Assembly (NCBI RefSeq): GCF_016772315.1
Contig: NZ_CP053482.1
Location: forward strand, 1,612,001-1,676,000
DNA: 64,000 nt
Direction of reading: 5' to 3'
Origin: Thiothrix subterranea
GTDB taxonomy: Bacteria; Pseudomonadota; Gammaproteobacteria; Thiotrichales; Thiotrichaceae
The notes beneath the pieces were generated by a model. That model did not search any database. It was not told the origin of the DNA and was given only the letters and a program-made list of their open reading frames with translations. The translations under genes and the position numbers were made by a program. This document shows positions 8,045 to 16,935 of this stretch, piece after piece (position 1 is the stretch's first letter; the number at the start of each line of letters is the position of its first letter).

Positions 8045-8635
8045 TTACTTTACTGATGGTTCTAGCACCTTTGTCGACATCAATAAGTTAAGATCTCTAC
8101 CAATTTCATCAAGTAGCTTTTTCATATCATTGACTGACGAATGAGTCGTAATATACCACATCCCCACTCTTCTTTGACTTTGGTAGTCTATTGTGGCTGT
8201 TTTTGAAACTAATGAAACTCCTGACAAACGCTTGTTCAACTTAGCAATACGTTCAAGACCAATAAACTCTAAAACATCCACAAAAGTATCTGTTGCCTTA
8301 GGTTTTTGGAAAACCTTACCCTCTAAAGTTACATGGAGTTGTTTACGGGAACTAACATGATCACGGTGTTTGGAGTGGGTTATCGGCTTTTTAGGCTTTA
8401 CTGTTTGTGGTGAAATACCTATTTGCCAGCGCTCCATCAAAAAACTGGTATCTTTAGCAAAAGCTTGTAGTTCCATTGAAGATTTGGATAGTTCAAGAAC
8501 TCTAGAGAAATTGCCTTCCAAACTTGCTTCTGCACAGGCCATTTTCAAATCATCTGCAATGTTGCTTAACGAGTGAATTAGTTCGACGAACTTTACTGAC
8601 ACTGGATCAGTAGATTTTAATGTTACTGCTTGCAT
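8045..8635 (-). CDS. Hypothetical protein (196 aa), third gene of an AT-rich operon
   Basis: I do not recognise the family with confidence. The N-terminal half (residues 1-70) is helical and may be coiled. A basic linker with KPKKPITHSKHRDH follows. The C-terminal 85 residues form a separate unit with VTLEGKVFQKPKATDTFVDV, then LERIAKLNKRLSG and a final MWYITTHSSVNDMKKLLDEI. This C-terminal pattern feels like a small domain seen next to restriction or conflict genes, but I cannot name it. An AGAGAGG ribosome site stands about 9 nt before the ATG. It starts 5 bp after the stop of the 93-residue gene, so the three minus-strand genes form one operon. Low GC compared with neighbours suggests transfer. 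Confidence 0.65.
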   Translation of the reverse strand: MQAVTLKSTDPVSVKFVELIHSLSNIADDLKMACAEASLEGNFSRVLELSKSSMELQAFAKDTSFLMERWQIGISPQTVKPKKPITHSKHRDHVSSRKQLHVTLEGKVFQKPKATDTFVDVLEFIGLERIAKLNKRLSGVSLVSKTATIDYQSQRRVGMWYITTHSSVNDMKKLLDEIGRDLNLLMSTKVLEPSVK

Positions 8636-8640
8636 GATAA

Positions 8641-8922
8641 TCAGCCTCTCTTGATGCGTTTTGTAAGATGTCCAACAGTGATTGTGCGACCATCTTGTGT
8701 ACTGACCACTTTGTACACATTACGGTAGTCGGGTAACAGTTTATGAATTGGCTCGCGTCCGTATGTCCGTTCCATTGTACGAACACTGGATTGGCTAAAG
8801 TAAAGGCGCACACCGCCATGACCGTCATAGGATTTCTCGCCAAACTGATCGAGCCATTGGTCAATCAATGGCGGAATACAACGTTGCTGGGTACGGGCTG
8901 CCGCGTGATGTGTCATGTTCAT
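8641..8922 (-). CDS. Small basic conserved protein, toxin-like (93 aa)
   Basis: The product contains AARTQQRCIPPLIDQWLDQFG, then DGHGGVRLYFSQSSVRTMER and ends YKVVSTQDGRTITVGHLTKR. The ARxQQRxIPPLI...DGHGG...TVGH pattern belongs to a family of short proteins I remember as conserved hypothetical; the size and the beta-rich, basic C-terminus recall RelE/HigB-like folds, without clear catalytic residues. The start overlaps the stop of the upstream 273-residue gene by four bases and the next gene follows after 5 bp, so it is the middle gene of a tight operon. Toxin function is a guess from size and context. Confidence 0.65.
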   Translation of the reverse strand: MNMTHHAAARTQQRCIPPLIDQWLDQFGEKSYDGHGGVRLYFSQSSVRTMERTYGREPIHKLLPDYRNVYKVVSTQDGRTITVGHLTKRIKRG

Positions 8923-9740
8923 TTGGATACTATCCTTCTGTTTACTTGATCATTCTGTTCCATCTTCATCTGTTCGCGTTTCTGTTTCCGCTCCTCTTTT
9001 TCCTTTTGCAGGTCAACTGGACTAACCGGATAAAATAACGTATACATATCCAACTCAAAATCGGATAGGAAGCAGTTCAAAAAGAGGGCGTTAGCTGTTT
9101 CTAATGATTGGTCTTCCGGCAACTTAGCAAGTGCTCCACGACCAATAGACTTACTATGCAATAGTGAAGCTCCCTCTAGTTTATATTCCTCTTGCTTTCC
9201 GTAAAGACAACTTCGTAAGTACCAGAAAGGATCAGCTTCAATATAATCATTAATTATGCCAATCAAGCTAGATTGCCATGATATGTACTTCTCATCACAA
9301 TCGCTTGTGTAATCACAATAATCACTCATTTTTTGATCGTACTCATAATCACCATCATTGAATTTAAAGAAAATGTTATTAATTATATTCTCCGGGACGA
9401 TCATCAAGAAAATAACCCGATTAATAAAACAGTCCCTCAGTATATTGAATTTTTTGCATTTCTCATTGATAATCGTGATTGTTTCTTCGCTTAGATAAAA
9501 AGTTACAGGTTTAACCATATCTCTTGTTAGAGAGTCTGAAATATATCGTTTTGCCTTTAACGAGTTTGGCTGGGTTATTTCTTTTTCTAGCATTTTGGCT
9601 TCATATTTTAGAACCCGATCAAGGAAGGCATCCCTATTCAAACATGCATCTTTGATTTTTACCTCCAATCTGCTGATGAGAGGTCTCCATATATTACATA
9701 CCAATTTAGTCGGTTTCGGCTTATCTGTAGTGACTTTCAT
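8919..9740 (-). CDS. Hypothetical protein (273 aa), first gene of an AT-rich operon
   Basis: The protein is not recognised. Its N-terminal 50 residues, with KPTKLVCNIWRPL, then LNRDAFLDRVLKYEAKML, resemble a ribbon-helix-helix or ParD-like DNA-binding unit, and a second similar segment (VTFYLSEETITIINEKCKKF and LRDCFINRVIFLM) follows near residues 82-125, so the protein may contain two such units. The C-terminus is highly charged (KEKEERKQKREQMKME). Codon use is AT-rich, unlike surrounding genes. The ATG at 9740 is preferred to a TTG at 9761 because AGGA lies about 10 nt upstream. It could be the operon's own repressor. Confidence 0.65.
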   Translation of the reverse strand: MKVTTDKPKPTKLVCNIWRPLISRLEVKIKDACLNRDAFLDRVLKYEAKMLEKEITQPNSLKAKRYISDSLTRDMVKPVTFYLSEETITIINEKCKKFNILRDCFINRVIFLMIVPENIINNIFFKFNDGDYEYDQKMSDYCDYTSDCDEKYISWQSSLIGIINDYIEADPFWYLRSCLYGKQEEYKLEGASLLHSKSIGRGALAKLPEDQSLETANALFLNCFLSDFELDMYTLFYPVSPVDLQKEKEERKQKREQMKMEQNDQVNRRIVSK

Positions 9741-9913
9741 TTTGTGCTGTTCCTGTTTCAACTTCTATGGAATGCATCATAGGGAGAAGCAGAGCATTCA
9801 TCAATTAATTTTTGATAAATTTATACTATTTATTTATGGTAAAAATATCTAAATTTACTCGAAAGGACATGATAAAAACATACTGATTGCTCACCTTCGA
9901 CAGCTCGACTAAA

Positions 9914-9930
9914 CTGGAATCATATTCCAG
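9914..9930. promoter_or_regulatory. Palindrome before the DUF4143-type ATPase gene
   Basis: CTGGAAT-CAT-ATTCCAG is a perfect 7-bp inverted repeat ending 13 bp before the ATG at 9944. The placement suggests an operator overlapping the translation start region. Both ATPase genes in this accessory region have such a palindrome directly before the start. Confidence 0.5.
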
Positions 9931-9943
9931 ATTGGTCAACCCC

Positions 9944-11170
9944 ATGTTTACACACAGAACTTTGCAGAAAACCATCCAGCTAGCCTCCCAATCCTTCCCT
10001 GTCTTGCTGCTAACCGGCGCACGCCAGGTAGGCAAAACCACGCTACTGGAAGCCTGCGCCGAACCCACCCGCCGCTACGTCACCCTCGACGACCCCGAAC
10101 AAGCAGCACTTGCCCGTACCGACCCCGCGCTCTTCTTCCAACGCCATCCGCCGCCGGTGATCGTAGATGAAATCCAGTACGCGCCGGAATTATTCCGTGC
10201 CATCAAACTGCTGGTGGATAAAGCCAAACAACCGGGTATGTTCTGGCTGACCGGTTCGCAGAAATTCCACCTCATGCAGGGCATCACCGAAAGTCTGGCG
10301 GGGCGGGTTGCGGTGCTGGATTTGTTGGGGCTTTCGCAGGCTGAAATCAACGGCAAAACGGACACCGCGCAACCGTTCCTGCCCACTCCCGCATGGCTGG
10401 AACAAGCCCGCCAACAAGCAGGCAAACCGCTGCCTCTACCCGATATTTACCGCCGTATCTGGCGCGGCTCATACCCGCGCATGGCGCTGGATGACACCCT
10501 GCCGCGTGACCTGTTTTACAACGCTTACCTGCAAACCTATTTGCAACGCGATGTGCGTGACCTGACCCGCGTAGGTGACGAACGCGCTTTCCTGCTGTTC
10601 CTGCGAGCCGCCGCCGCCCGCACCGGGCAATTGCTCAACTACGCCGATCTTGCACGGGACGTGGACATCGACCAGAAAACCGCCAAAGCATGGCTGTCGA
10701 TTCTGGAAACTTCCGGCATCGTCTACCTGTTACAGCCCTATCACAACAACGTGACGAAACGCCTGCTAAAAACCCCCAAGCTGTATTTCCTCGACACGGG
10801 TTTGTGCGCTTACCTCACCCAATGGTCATCGCCGGAAACGCTGGAAGCGGGTGCGATGTCCGGCGCAATTCTCGAAAACTGGCTGTTGGTAGAAATTCTC
10901 AAAAGCTGGTGGCACAACGGACAAACGCCAGCGGTGTATTTTTACCGTGATAAGGAACAACGTGAAATCGACCTGCTGATTGAGCGTGACAACACGCTAT
11001 ATCCGGTAGAATTCAAGAAAACTGCCAGCCCGAACATGAGCGCTGCCAAATACTTTCCCGTGCTGGAAACGTTGGGTAGGCAAGTAGGGCATGGCGCGGT
11101 CATCTGCCTGCGCGAAACCGATGTGCCGCTCTCGCAGGAAGTGGACGCTATTCCAGCAGGCTACCTATAA
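9944..11170 (+). CDS. AAA_14/DUF4143 ATPase
   Basis: The 409-residue protein has an N-terminal AAA_14 ATPase with Walker A GARQVGKTT (25-33) and Walker B PPVIVDEIQYA (Asp 75, Glu 76), then the sensor LTGSQKF. The C-terminal half is DUF4143: a winged-helix part (YADLARDVDIDQKTAKAWL) and a PD-(D/E)xK-like end with REIDLLIE and YPVEFKK. These ATPases are very common in bacteria and archaea; their job is not known and links to mobile DNA or toxin-antitoxin-like behaviour have been suggested. The ATG at 9944 is chosen because MFTHRTLQ is the family start. The next gene begins 1 bp after its stop. Confidence 0.88.
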   Translation: MFTHRTLQKTIQLASQSFPVLLLTGARQVGKTTLLEACAEPTRRYVTLDDPEQAALARTDPALFFQRHPPPVIVDEIQYAPELFRAIKLLVDKAKQPGMFWLTGSQKFHLMQGITESLAGRVAVLDLLGLSQAEINGKTDTAQPFLPTPAWLEQARQQAGKPLPLPDIYRRIWRGSYPRMALDDTLPRDLFYNAYLQTYLQRDVRDLTRVGDERAFLLFLRAAAARTGQLLNYADLARDVDIDQKTAKAWLSILETSGIVYLLQPYHNNVTKRLLKTPKLYFLDTGLCAYLTQWSSPETLEAGAMSGAILENWLLVEILKSWWHNGQTPAVYFYRDKEQREIDLLIERDNTLYPVEFKKTASPNMSAAKYFPVLETLGRQVGHGAVICLRETDVPLSQEVDAIPAGYL

Positions 11171-11171
11171 T

Positions 11172-12035
11172 ATGATGAAATACAAAAAACACGACCAAGT
11201 ACTACATTTCAGTAATGTGGGATGGGGTCTTGGCGAGGTATTGGAGGATTCAAACGGCTCCACAGTACGGGTGTTTTTCAGCGATGCAGGAAGAAAAAGA
11301 CTCTCTCTAGAACAGGACGAATTGGTCATGGCTGACGCAGACCACCTCTCCGATTACATGCTTGCGCAATTCGACCTGCCGAACCAAACGCCCACTATCC
11401 GCCGCCACTTGCCAACCAGCATAGCGATGTTCCTGTCCAAATTCCCCGACGGCTTTTACGATGAGCAATATCTCAAACAGGAACGCAACCCGATACTGAA
11501 AGTCCAGCATCTGGCGCAAACCTTATTGGGCAAGGAAGCCATAACAACATTACTGGATGAGAAAAACCATCAGGAAATCGTTAAACGGGTTTCACAAGTC
11601 GTGGATGCCACCGATATGCTCTCCCCTAATGAAAAAAGATTTTTGATCAGAGGGCTAAGTATTGAACCGGGCAGCTTCGTATTCGCACAGGGATTGCACA
11701 ACTTACTGTATGGGGAATACAGTTTACCCACCCGCTTCGGGAGTTTTCTGTGGTTTCTCCTCAGCATCCGCACAGGCAAGTGGACAACAGCAACCTATTT
11801 TCCATTTCTGCTGCAACCAGAAAAATACTTATTTGTAGACACATTCAGCACCTTATGCACAGGCAATTTTTCCGACTTCCGTGGTCTGGTGGTGTACCCT
11901 AATGCAAACCCGCTACTTTACAAGCTCATCCTCAACTTTGCGGAACACCTCAAGGCAGAATTGAAAGAACTGCAACCCAGAGACATGATTGATGTGCGAG
12001 CATTCATGCGGTATATGTGCTGGAGGGCAACGTAA
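11172..12035 (+). CDS. Hypothetical protein with DUF3553-like N-terminus (287 aa)
   Basis: The first 55 residues (YKKHDQVLHFSNVGWGLGEV followed by VRVFFSDAGRKRL) resemble DUF3553, a small Tudor/CarD-like beta domain with the typical H-P/F-x-x-GxG core. The remaining 230 residues are not recognised; they are predicted mixed alpha/beta, with a hydrophobic segment SFLWFLLSIRTGKW and no catalytic signature that I can see. It begins 1 bp after the ATPase stop, so the two are translated as a pair. The last 32 bp overlap the convergent DUF3616 gene. Confidence 0.7.
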   Translation: MMKYKKHDQVLHFSNVGWGLGEVLEDSNGSTVRVFFSDAGRKRLSLEQDELVMADADHLSDYMLAQFDLPNQTPTIRRHLPTSIAMFLSKFPDGFYDEQYLKQERNPILKVQHLAQTLLGKEAITTLLDEKNHQEIVKRVSQVVDATDMLSPNEKRFLIRGLSIEPGSFVFAQGLHNLLYGEYSLPTRFGSFLWFLLSIRTGKWTTATYFPFLLQPEKYLFVDTFSTLCTGNFSDFRGLVVYPNANPLLYKLILNFAEHLKAELKELQPRDMIDVRAFMRYMCWRAT

Positions 12036-13077
12036 ACACATCCCCCAACACCCCATCCTCCCCACGCTTACGCCCTTGCGCCGCATTGTCATACACCACC
12101 AGCAAGGCAGTTTCTGCATTATCTTGCGTAAACAAACACAACCCCTCAGCGTGATCATCACCGTGACCGTGCGGAACTTCCGCCACCACCTCCAGCACAT
12201 CGCGGGGAATCAGGCTTTCCCCATCCGGCTTAGCCCCATCCTGCCAACGGTAAACCCGTACCGGACCATCCAGACTCATGGTAGGCCCTGCCAAGATCAG
12301 TAAATCCTCGCCTTGCACGCACAAATCGCGGATTCCCAAACCATCCAATTGCAGGAAATGTTTGCGGTAGGGGCGATCTTCCTCGCCAATCTGCGCCAAC
12401 TTCAACACGGTGGGATCGTCGTCATCTTCCAGACACTCGATTTCCAGCAACATCGCCCAGCCGCGCAAAACTGGCCCGCGCAAACCGAGGAACAAACGTG
12501 TGCCAATCACCGCCAAACCTTCCACATCAAAGCCGTTGTCTTTGCCGGGGATTTTCAGGAAATGCTTGATATGCGGATCATCGCGCAAGGCTTCCATCAG
12601 CGCATTGCCGTTAGTGTGCAGCGGTAACTGTGCGCCCGGTGTTTGCAATGTTGGAATGCCGTCTACCACGTTCAGCGGAATACGAGCAATCAGGTAACGG
12701 TTTGGGTCAGGGACAATCTTCACCAGCCGCTCAATGCCTTTTTCGGTGGATTTATCCGACTGCGGCTTTTTGCGCTTGAGGCTGTGCGAACCCACCACCC
12801 ACAAATACCCGTCGTGATATGCCAAGCCTTCCACATCGACTTCGTTATCGTCAGCATCTGCCGCAACCGGCAATGACAAATAATCGTGCAAAGCAAAGCG
12901 GGTATGCGCAGCATACAGCGGGTTTCCATCCACATCCGAACCTTGAACACTGAGGCGTTCCAGATGGACGCTTTCGTCGTTGGCAACCCACAACGTGTCG
13001 CCGATTTGCACAATGGCAGACAGCGCATCGCGGCATTCCAGCGCCGGTGGAGTAAACATAAAGTGAACAGCAGTCAT
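12004..13077 (-). CDS. DUF3616 family protein
   Basis: The 357-residue protein looks like a beta-propeller of the DUF3616 family: LSAIVQIGDTLWVANDES, then VDVEGLAYHDGYLWVVGSHS, DVEGLAVIGTRLFLGLRGP and GLGIRDLCVQGEDLLILAGP recur as propeller-blade-like units. No signal peptide is present. Function of the family is not established. GGAGG precedes the ATG. The gene lies 13 bp downstream of acuI on the same strand and may be cotranscribed. Confidence 0.82.
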   Translation of the reverse strand: MTAVHFMFTPPALECRDALSAIVQIGDTLWVANDESVHLERLSVQGSDVDGNPLYAAHTRFALHDYLSLPVAADADDNEVDVEGLAYHDGYLWVVGSHSLKRKKPQSDKSTEKGIERLVKIVPDPNRYLIARIPLNVVDGIPTLQTPGAQLPLHTNGNALMEALRDDPHIKHFLKIPGKDNGFDVEGLAVIGTRLFLGLRGPVLRGWAMLLEIECLEDDDDPTVLKLAQIGEEDRPYRKHFLQLDGLGIRDLCVQGEDLLILAGPTMSLDGPVRVYRWQDGAKPDGESLIPRDVLEVVAEVPHGHGDDHAEGLCLFTQDNAETALLVVYDNAAQGRKRGEDGVLGDVFTLPSSTYTA

Positions 13078-13090
13078 GTCACATCCTCCA

Positions 13091-14074
13091 TTACAAATTC
13101 AAATTCACCAACAACCGCCCCTGAATCCGCCCCGCCAAAATATCCTTGGCAGCTTGCGGCACTTCTTCCAACGCAATCGCGCAACCCAGCTCGGCATACG
13201 CACTCGGCGGCATCGCCGCCGCAAGACGTTCCCACACCTTCACGCGCCGTTCCTGCGGGCAACTCACCGAATCCACCCCGCGCAAACTCACATTGCGCAA
13301 AATAAACGGCATCACCGTGGTATTCAGCTCGAAACCACCTGCCAACCCACACGCCGCCACCGTGCCGCCGTACTGCATTTCTGCCAGTACCCGCGCCAAC
13401 GTGCTACCGCCAACAACATCCACCGCACCTGCCCAATTCTGGCTTTCCAACGGGTGTGCTGGGCGACTCATTTCTTCGCGGGTCATGAATTCTTTTGCAC
13501 CCAAGGCGGTGAGGAAATCTTGCGTTTCCGGGCGACCCGACACCGCCACGACGTGATAGCCGAGTTGCGCCAACAGCAATACCGACACGCTGCCCACGCC
13601 CCCTGCCGCACCTGTCACCACAACTTTGCCGGAATCCGGCGTCACGCCCGCCTCTTCCAGCGCCATTACGCACAGCATCGCGGTAAAGCCTGCCGTGCCA
13701 ATGATCATCGCTTGTTTCGCATCCAAGCCCGCAGGCATTGGCACTAACCAATCCGCTTTCACCCGTGCTTTTTGCGCAAAACCGCCCCAATACCGTTCAC
13801 CCACACCCCAACCCGTGAGGATAACCGGATCGCCCGCCTTGAAACGCGCATCAGCGGATTCCGCCACTGTCCCCGCGAAATCAATGCCGGGAACCATCGG
13901 AAACGCGCGAATAATTTTGCCCGTTCCCGTCACTGCCAAGCCGTCTTTGTAATTGAGCGAGGAATAAGCAACATCCACCAACACCTCGCCTTCCGGCAAG
14001 TCGCTCACGTTAAGGTGGCGCACTTCCGCGTGGGTTTTGCCTTCCACCTGATTCAGTATTAGGGCTTTAAACAT
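13091..14074 (-). CDS. acuI: Acrylyl-CoA reductase/quinone oxidoreductase AcuI-YhdH family
   Basis: The 327-residue NADPH-dependent medium-chain reductase has an N-terminal GroES-like domain (SSLNYKDGLAVTGTGKI, PGIDFAGTV) and a Rossmann domain with VVTGAAGGVGSV and VVAVSGRP. AcuI reduces acryloyl-CoA to propionyl-CoA, which detoxifies acrylate from DMSP or 3-hydroxypropionate routes. The family signature YWGGFAQKARV is present and the length is normal. AAGGAG lies before the ATG. Confidence 0.88.
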   Translation of the reverse strand: MFKALILNQVEGKTHAEVRHLNVSDLPEGEVLVDVAYSSLNYKDGLAVTGTGKIIRAFPMVPGIDFAGTVAESADARFKAGDPVILTGWGVGERYWGGFAQKARVKADWLVPMPAGLDAKQAMIIGTAGFTAMLCVMALEEAGVTPDSGKVVVTGAAGGVGSVSVLLLAQLGYHVVAVSGRPETQDFLTALGAKEFMTREEMSRPAHPLESQNWAGAVDVVGGSTLARVLAEMQYGGTVAACGLAGGFELNTTVMPFILRNVSLRGVDSVSCPQERRVKVWERLAAAMPPSAYAELGCAIALEEVPQAAKDILAGRIQGRLLVNLNL

Positions 14075-14109
14075 AACATTCTCCTTTGATTCATCGGCGG
14101 GATGCGCCC

Positions 14110-16878
14110 TTAATGTGCCTCATCCCAATTATTCCCCACCCCACTTTCCACTAACAATGGCACTGCTAACACTGCGGCATTCGTCATCAGCGCAACCACG
14201 TGTTCGCGCACCGTTGCCATCTCGTTTTCCGGCACTTCAAACACCAGTTCATCGTGCACTTGCATAATCATTTTGGTGCGCAAGCCGCTGCCTTGCAGCC
14301 ACGCATCCACCGCCAACATTGCTTTCTTAATAATATCCGCCGCCGTGCCTTGCATTGGCGCATTAATCGCAGTGCGTTCGGCATACTGGCGGGTAGCGGC
14401 ATTTTTTGAATGAATATCCGGCAGGAACAAACGCCGCCCGAACAGCGTTTCCACATAGCCTTGGGCGCGTGCTTGTTCGCGGGTGTCATCCATGTACTGT
14501 TTCACGCCGGGGTAACGAGCAAAATACAGATTGACGTAATCTTGCGCATCACGCCGATCCACACCCAACTGTTTTGCCAAGCCAAATGCCGACATTCCGT
14601 ACATCAGCCCGAAGTTAATCGCCTTCGCCGCCCGACGTTGTTCCGTGGTCACTTCCGCCAATGGTGTGCCGAAGACTTCCGCAGCCGTGGCACGATGCAC
14701 ATCCAACCCTTGCGCAAACGCATTCAACAAACCGGCATCACGGGACAAATGCGCCATAATGCGTAATTCGATCTGGGAATAATCCGCCGCCAGCAATTGA
14801 CAGCCGCTTTCCGCGATAAACGCTTGGCGAATGCGCCGCCCCTCCTCATTGCGGATCGGGATATTCTGCAAATTCGGGTCTGACGACGACAATCGCCCCG
14901 TCGAAGCCACCGCCTGATGGTAAGAGGTATGCACCCGCCCGGTACGCGGGTTAATTTGCTGCGGCAATTTGTCGGTGTAGGTGGATTTGAGCTTCGCCAA
15001 CCCACGATGCACTAAAATCAGCTTGGGCAATTCATGCCCCATGTCCGCCAGTTCTTCCAACACGTCCTCAGCAGTAGACGGCTGCCCCTTGGGGGTTTTG
15101 CGCGGCGCGGTCAAACCGAGTTTGGTGTAAAGGATTTCCCCCAATTGCTTGGGTGAGGCAAGGTTAAATTCCTGCCCCGCCGCCGCGTAAGCCTCCAACA
15201 TCACCGAATGCATCCGCGTTTCGAGTTCTTGGCTGTGACGCGCCAACATCGCCGCGTCGACTTTCACCCCATTGCGCTCAATCGTCGACAGCACGCTCAC
15301 CAGCGGCACTTCCACGCTTTCATAGAGCTTGCGCTGCCCGTCGAGGGCTTGCAGTTGCGCCCAGAAATGTTGATGCAGGCGCAAGGTGTAATCGGCATCT
15401 TCCGCCGCATACGGTGTCGCTTGTTCCAGCGCGACTTGGTTGAACGTCAGTTGGTTTTTGCCCTTACCGGCAATGTCCGCAAAGCTGATGGTGGTGTGGT
15501 TGAGGTGCTTGGCACACAGCGTGTCGAAATCGTGGCGGCTGGCGGTCGAATCCAGCACATACGATTGCAACATGGTGTCGTGAGCAATGCCGCGCAAGGT
15601 AATTCCGTGATTCAGCAATACGCTGCGGTCGTATTTGAGGTTTTGCCCGATCTTGCGAATAGCAGAGTCTTCCAGCAGGGGCTTGAGTTGCGCCAGCACC
15701 GCTTCACGGTTGAGTTGTGGCGGTGCGCCGAGATAATCGTGCGCCAATGGCAAATAAGCCGCTTCGCCCGCTGCGATGGCAAACGACACGCCGACGATTT
15801 GCGCTTCCATGTAATCGAGGCTGGTGGTTTCGGTGTCGAAGGCGAATTCGGCGGCGGTTTGCAGGCGGGTTAGCCAAGCGTCTAGGTCGGGTTGGGTGAG
15901 AATTGTCGTATACCGTAGGGGCGACCGGCCGGTCGCCCTCTCCTCTACCTGCGGCGTATCCTCGATAGCAACTGAGGATAATGATACAGAGGGCGACCGG
16001 CCGGTCGCCCCTACAGGGGAATCCAACCCCGCCAATCTTGTCCGAAACCCATACCGCTCGTACAACGCCCGCAAGGTTTCCACGTCCGGCGGATCAAACG
16101 CCAGCGTTTCCGGCTGCAAATCCAGTTCCACATCGCACTTAATCGTGACCAGCTCGAAAGACAGCGGCAAATGCGCCAAGGCTTCGCGCAAGTTTTCGCC
16201 GATTTTGCCTTTGAATTCGGCTGCTCGCGCCATAATGTTTTCCAGCGAACCGTATTCCTCCAGCCATTTGACCGCTGTTTTAGGGCCAACTTTGTTGACA
16301 CCGGGGACGTTATCTACCGTATCGCCAATCAGCGCGAGGTAATCGCGGATGCGTTCCGGCGCGACCCCGAATTTTTCCACCACACCAGCGGGGTCGGCGT
16401 AATGCCCGCTCATGGTATTGATCAGGTGAACGCGCTCATCCACCAATTGCGCCATGTCTTTGTCGCCGGTGGAAATAATCACCTTGCCGTCGTATTGCGC
16501 CGCTAACGTACCGATTACGTCGTCGGCTTCCACGTCGGGAATAATCAGCAGCGGATAGCCTTGCGCCCGGATAATCGTCAGCAACGGTTCAATTTGGCAG
16601 CGCAAGTCCTCCGGCATCGGCGGGCGGTTGGCTTTGTATTGCGGGTAAAGGTCATCGCGGAAGGTTTTGCCGGGTGCGTCGAAAATCACCGCCATGTGTT
16701 CGGGGTCGTAATCCTTACGCAATTTATCCAGCATATTCAGCACGCCGTGCATCGCGCCGGTGGGTTCGCCGTGTGCATTGGTCAGCGGTGGCAGCGCGTG
16801 GAAAGCGCGGAATAGGTAGGATGAACCGTCCACGAGGACGAGCGGTTTACGGCTATTGCTTGGCATAGGGGTTTGCAT
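14110..16878 (-). CDS. polA: DNA polymerase I, with a repeat-derived linker insert
   Basis: The 922-residue enzyme fills gaps and removes RNA primers. Domains in order: 5' nuclease (about 10-285, with DGSSYLFRAFHAL, VEADDVIGT, ISTGDKDM), 3'-5' exonuclease (about 322-510, with FDTETTS placing Asp 348 and Glu 350), and polymerase (about 540-922, with DYSQIELR, AAKAINFGLMYG and QVHDELVFE). The linker at residues 288-322 is encoded by a palindromic repeat and reads TGRSPSV and later ATGRSPLRY; E. coli PolA has no such duplication. Length is otherwise normal. Starts at 16878 or 16866 are both possible. Confidence 0.96.
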   Translation of the reverse strand: MQTPMPSNSRKPLVLVDGSSYLFRAFHALPPLTNAHGEPTGAMHGVLNMLDKLRKDYDPEHMAVIFDAPGKTFRDDLYPQYKANRPPMPEDLRCQIEPLLTIIRAQGYPLLIIPDVEADDVIGTLAAQYDGKVIISTGDKDMAQLVDERVHLINTMSGHYADPAGVVEKFGVAPERIRDYLALIGDTVDNVPGVNKVGPKTAVKWLEEYGSLENIMARAAEFKGKIGENLREALAHLPLSFELVTIKCDVELDLQPETLAFDPPDVETLRALYERYGFRTRLAGLDSPVGATGRSPSVSLSSVAIEDTPQVEERATGRSPLRYTTILTQPDLDAWLTRLQTAAEFAFDTETTSLDYMEAQIVGVSFAIAAGEAAYLPLAHDYLGAPPQLNREAVLAQLKPLLEDSAIRKIGQNLKYDRSVLLNHGITLRGIAHDTMLQSYVLDSTASRHDFDTLCAKHLNHTTISFADIAGKGKNQLTFNQVALEQATPYAAEDADYTLRLHQHFWAQLQALDGQRKLYESVEVPLVSVLSTIERNGVKVDAAMLARHSQELETRMHSVMLEAYAAAGQEFNLASPKQLGEILYTKLGLTAPRKTPKGQPSTAEDVLEELADMGHELPKLILVHRGLAKLKSTYTDKLPQQINPRTGRVHTSYHQAVASTGRLSSSDPNLQNIPIRNEEGRRIRQAFIAESGCQLLAADYSQIELRIMAHLSRDAGLLNAFAQGLDVHRATAAEVFGTPLAEVTTEQRRAAKAINFGLMYGMSAFGLAKQLGVDRRDAQDYVNLYFARYPGVKQYMDDTREQARAQGYVETLFGRRLFLPDIHSKNAATRQYAERTAINAPMQGTAADIIKKAMLAVDAWLQGSGLRTKMIMQVHDELVFEVPENEMATVREHVVALMTNAAVLAVPLLVESGVGNNWDEAH
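15915..16014. repeat. Paired palindromic repeat (BIME-like) inside polA
   Basis: A 26-bp sequence at 15915-15940 (starting GTAGGGGCGACCGG) and its exact reverse complement at 15989-16014 flank a 48-bp spacer. Each unit contains the palindrome GCGACCGGCCGGTCGC. The whole 100-bp block is read in frame through polA and encodes the linker between its 5' nuclease and exonuclease domains, giving ATGRSP in the protein twice. Confidence 0.85.
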
Positions 16879-16935
16879 GACGCTGGGTAAAAGCCAGAGT
16901 ATAGCGGTTTCTGGGCGCGTTCGTTATTCCCGACG

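Noticed and set aside
7693-8091. Open frame crossing the 33-bp repeat on the plus strand
   Set aside because: It overlaps the end of the ATPase remnant, has no ribosome site or family likeness, and its length is explained by the repeat period being a multiple of three.
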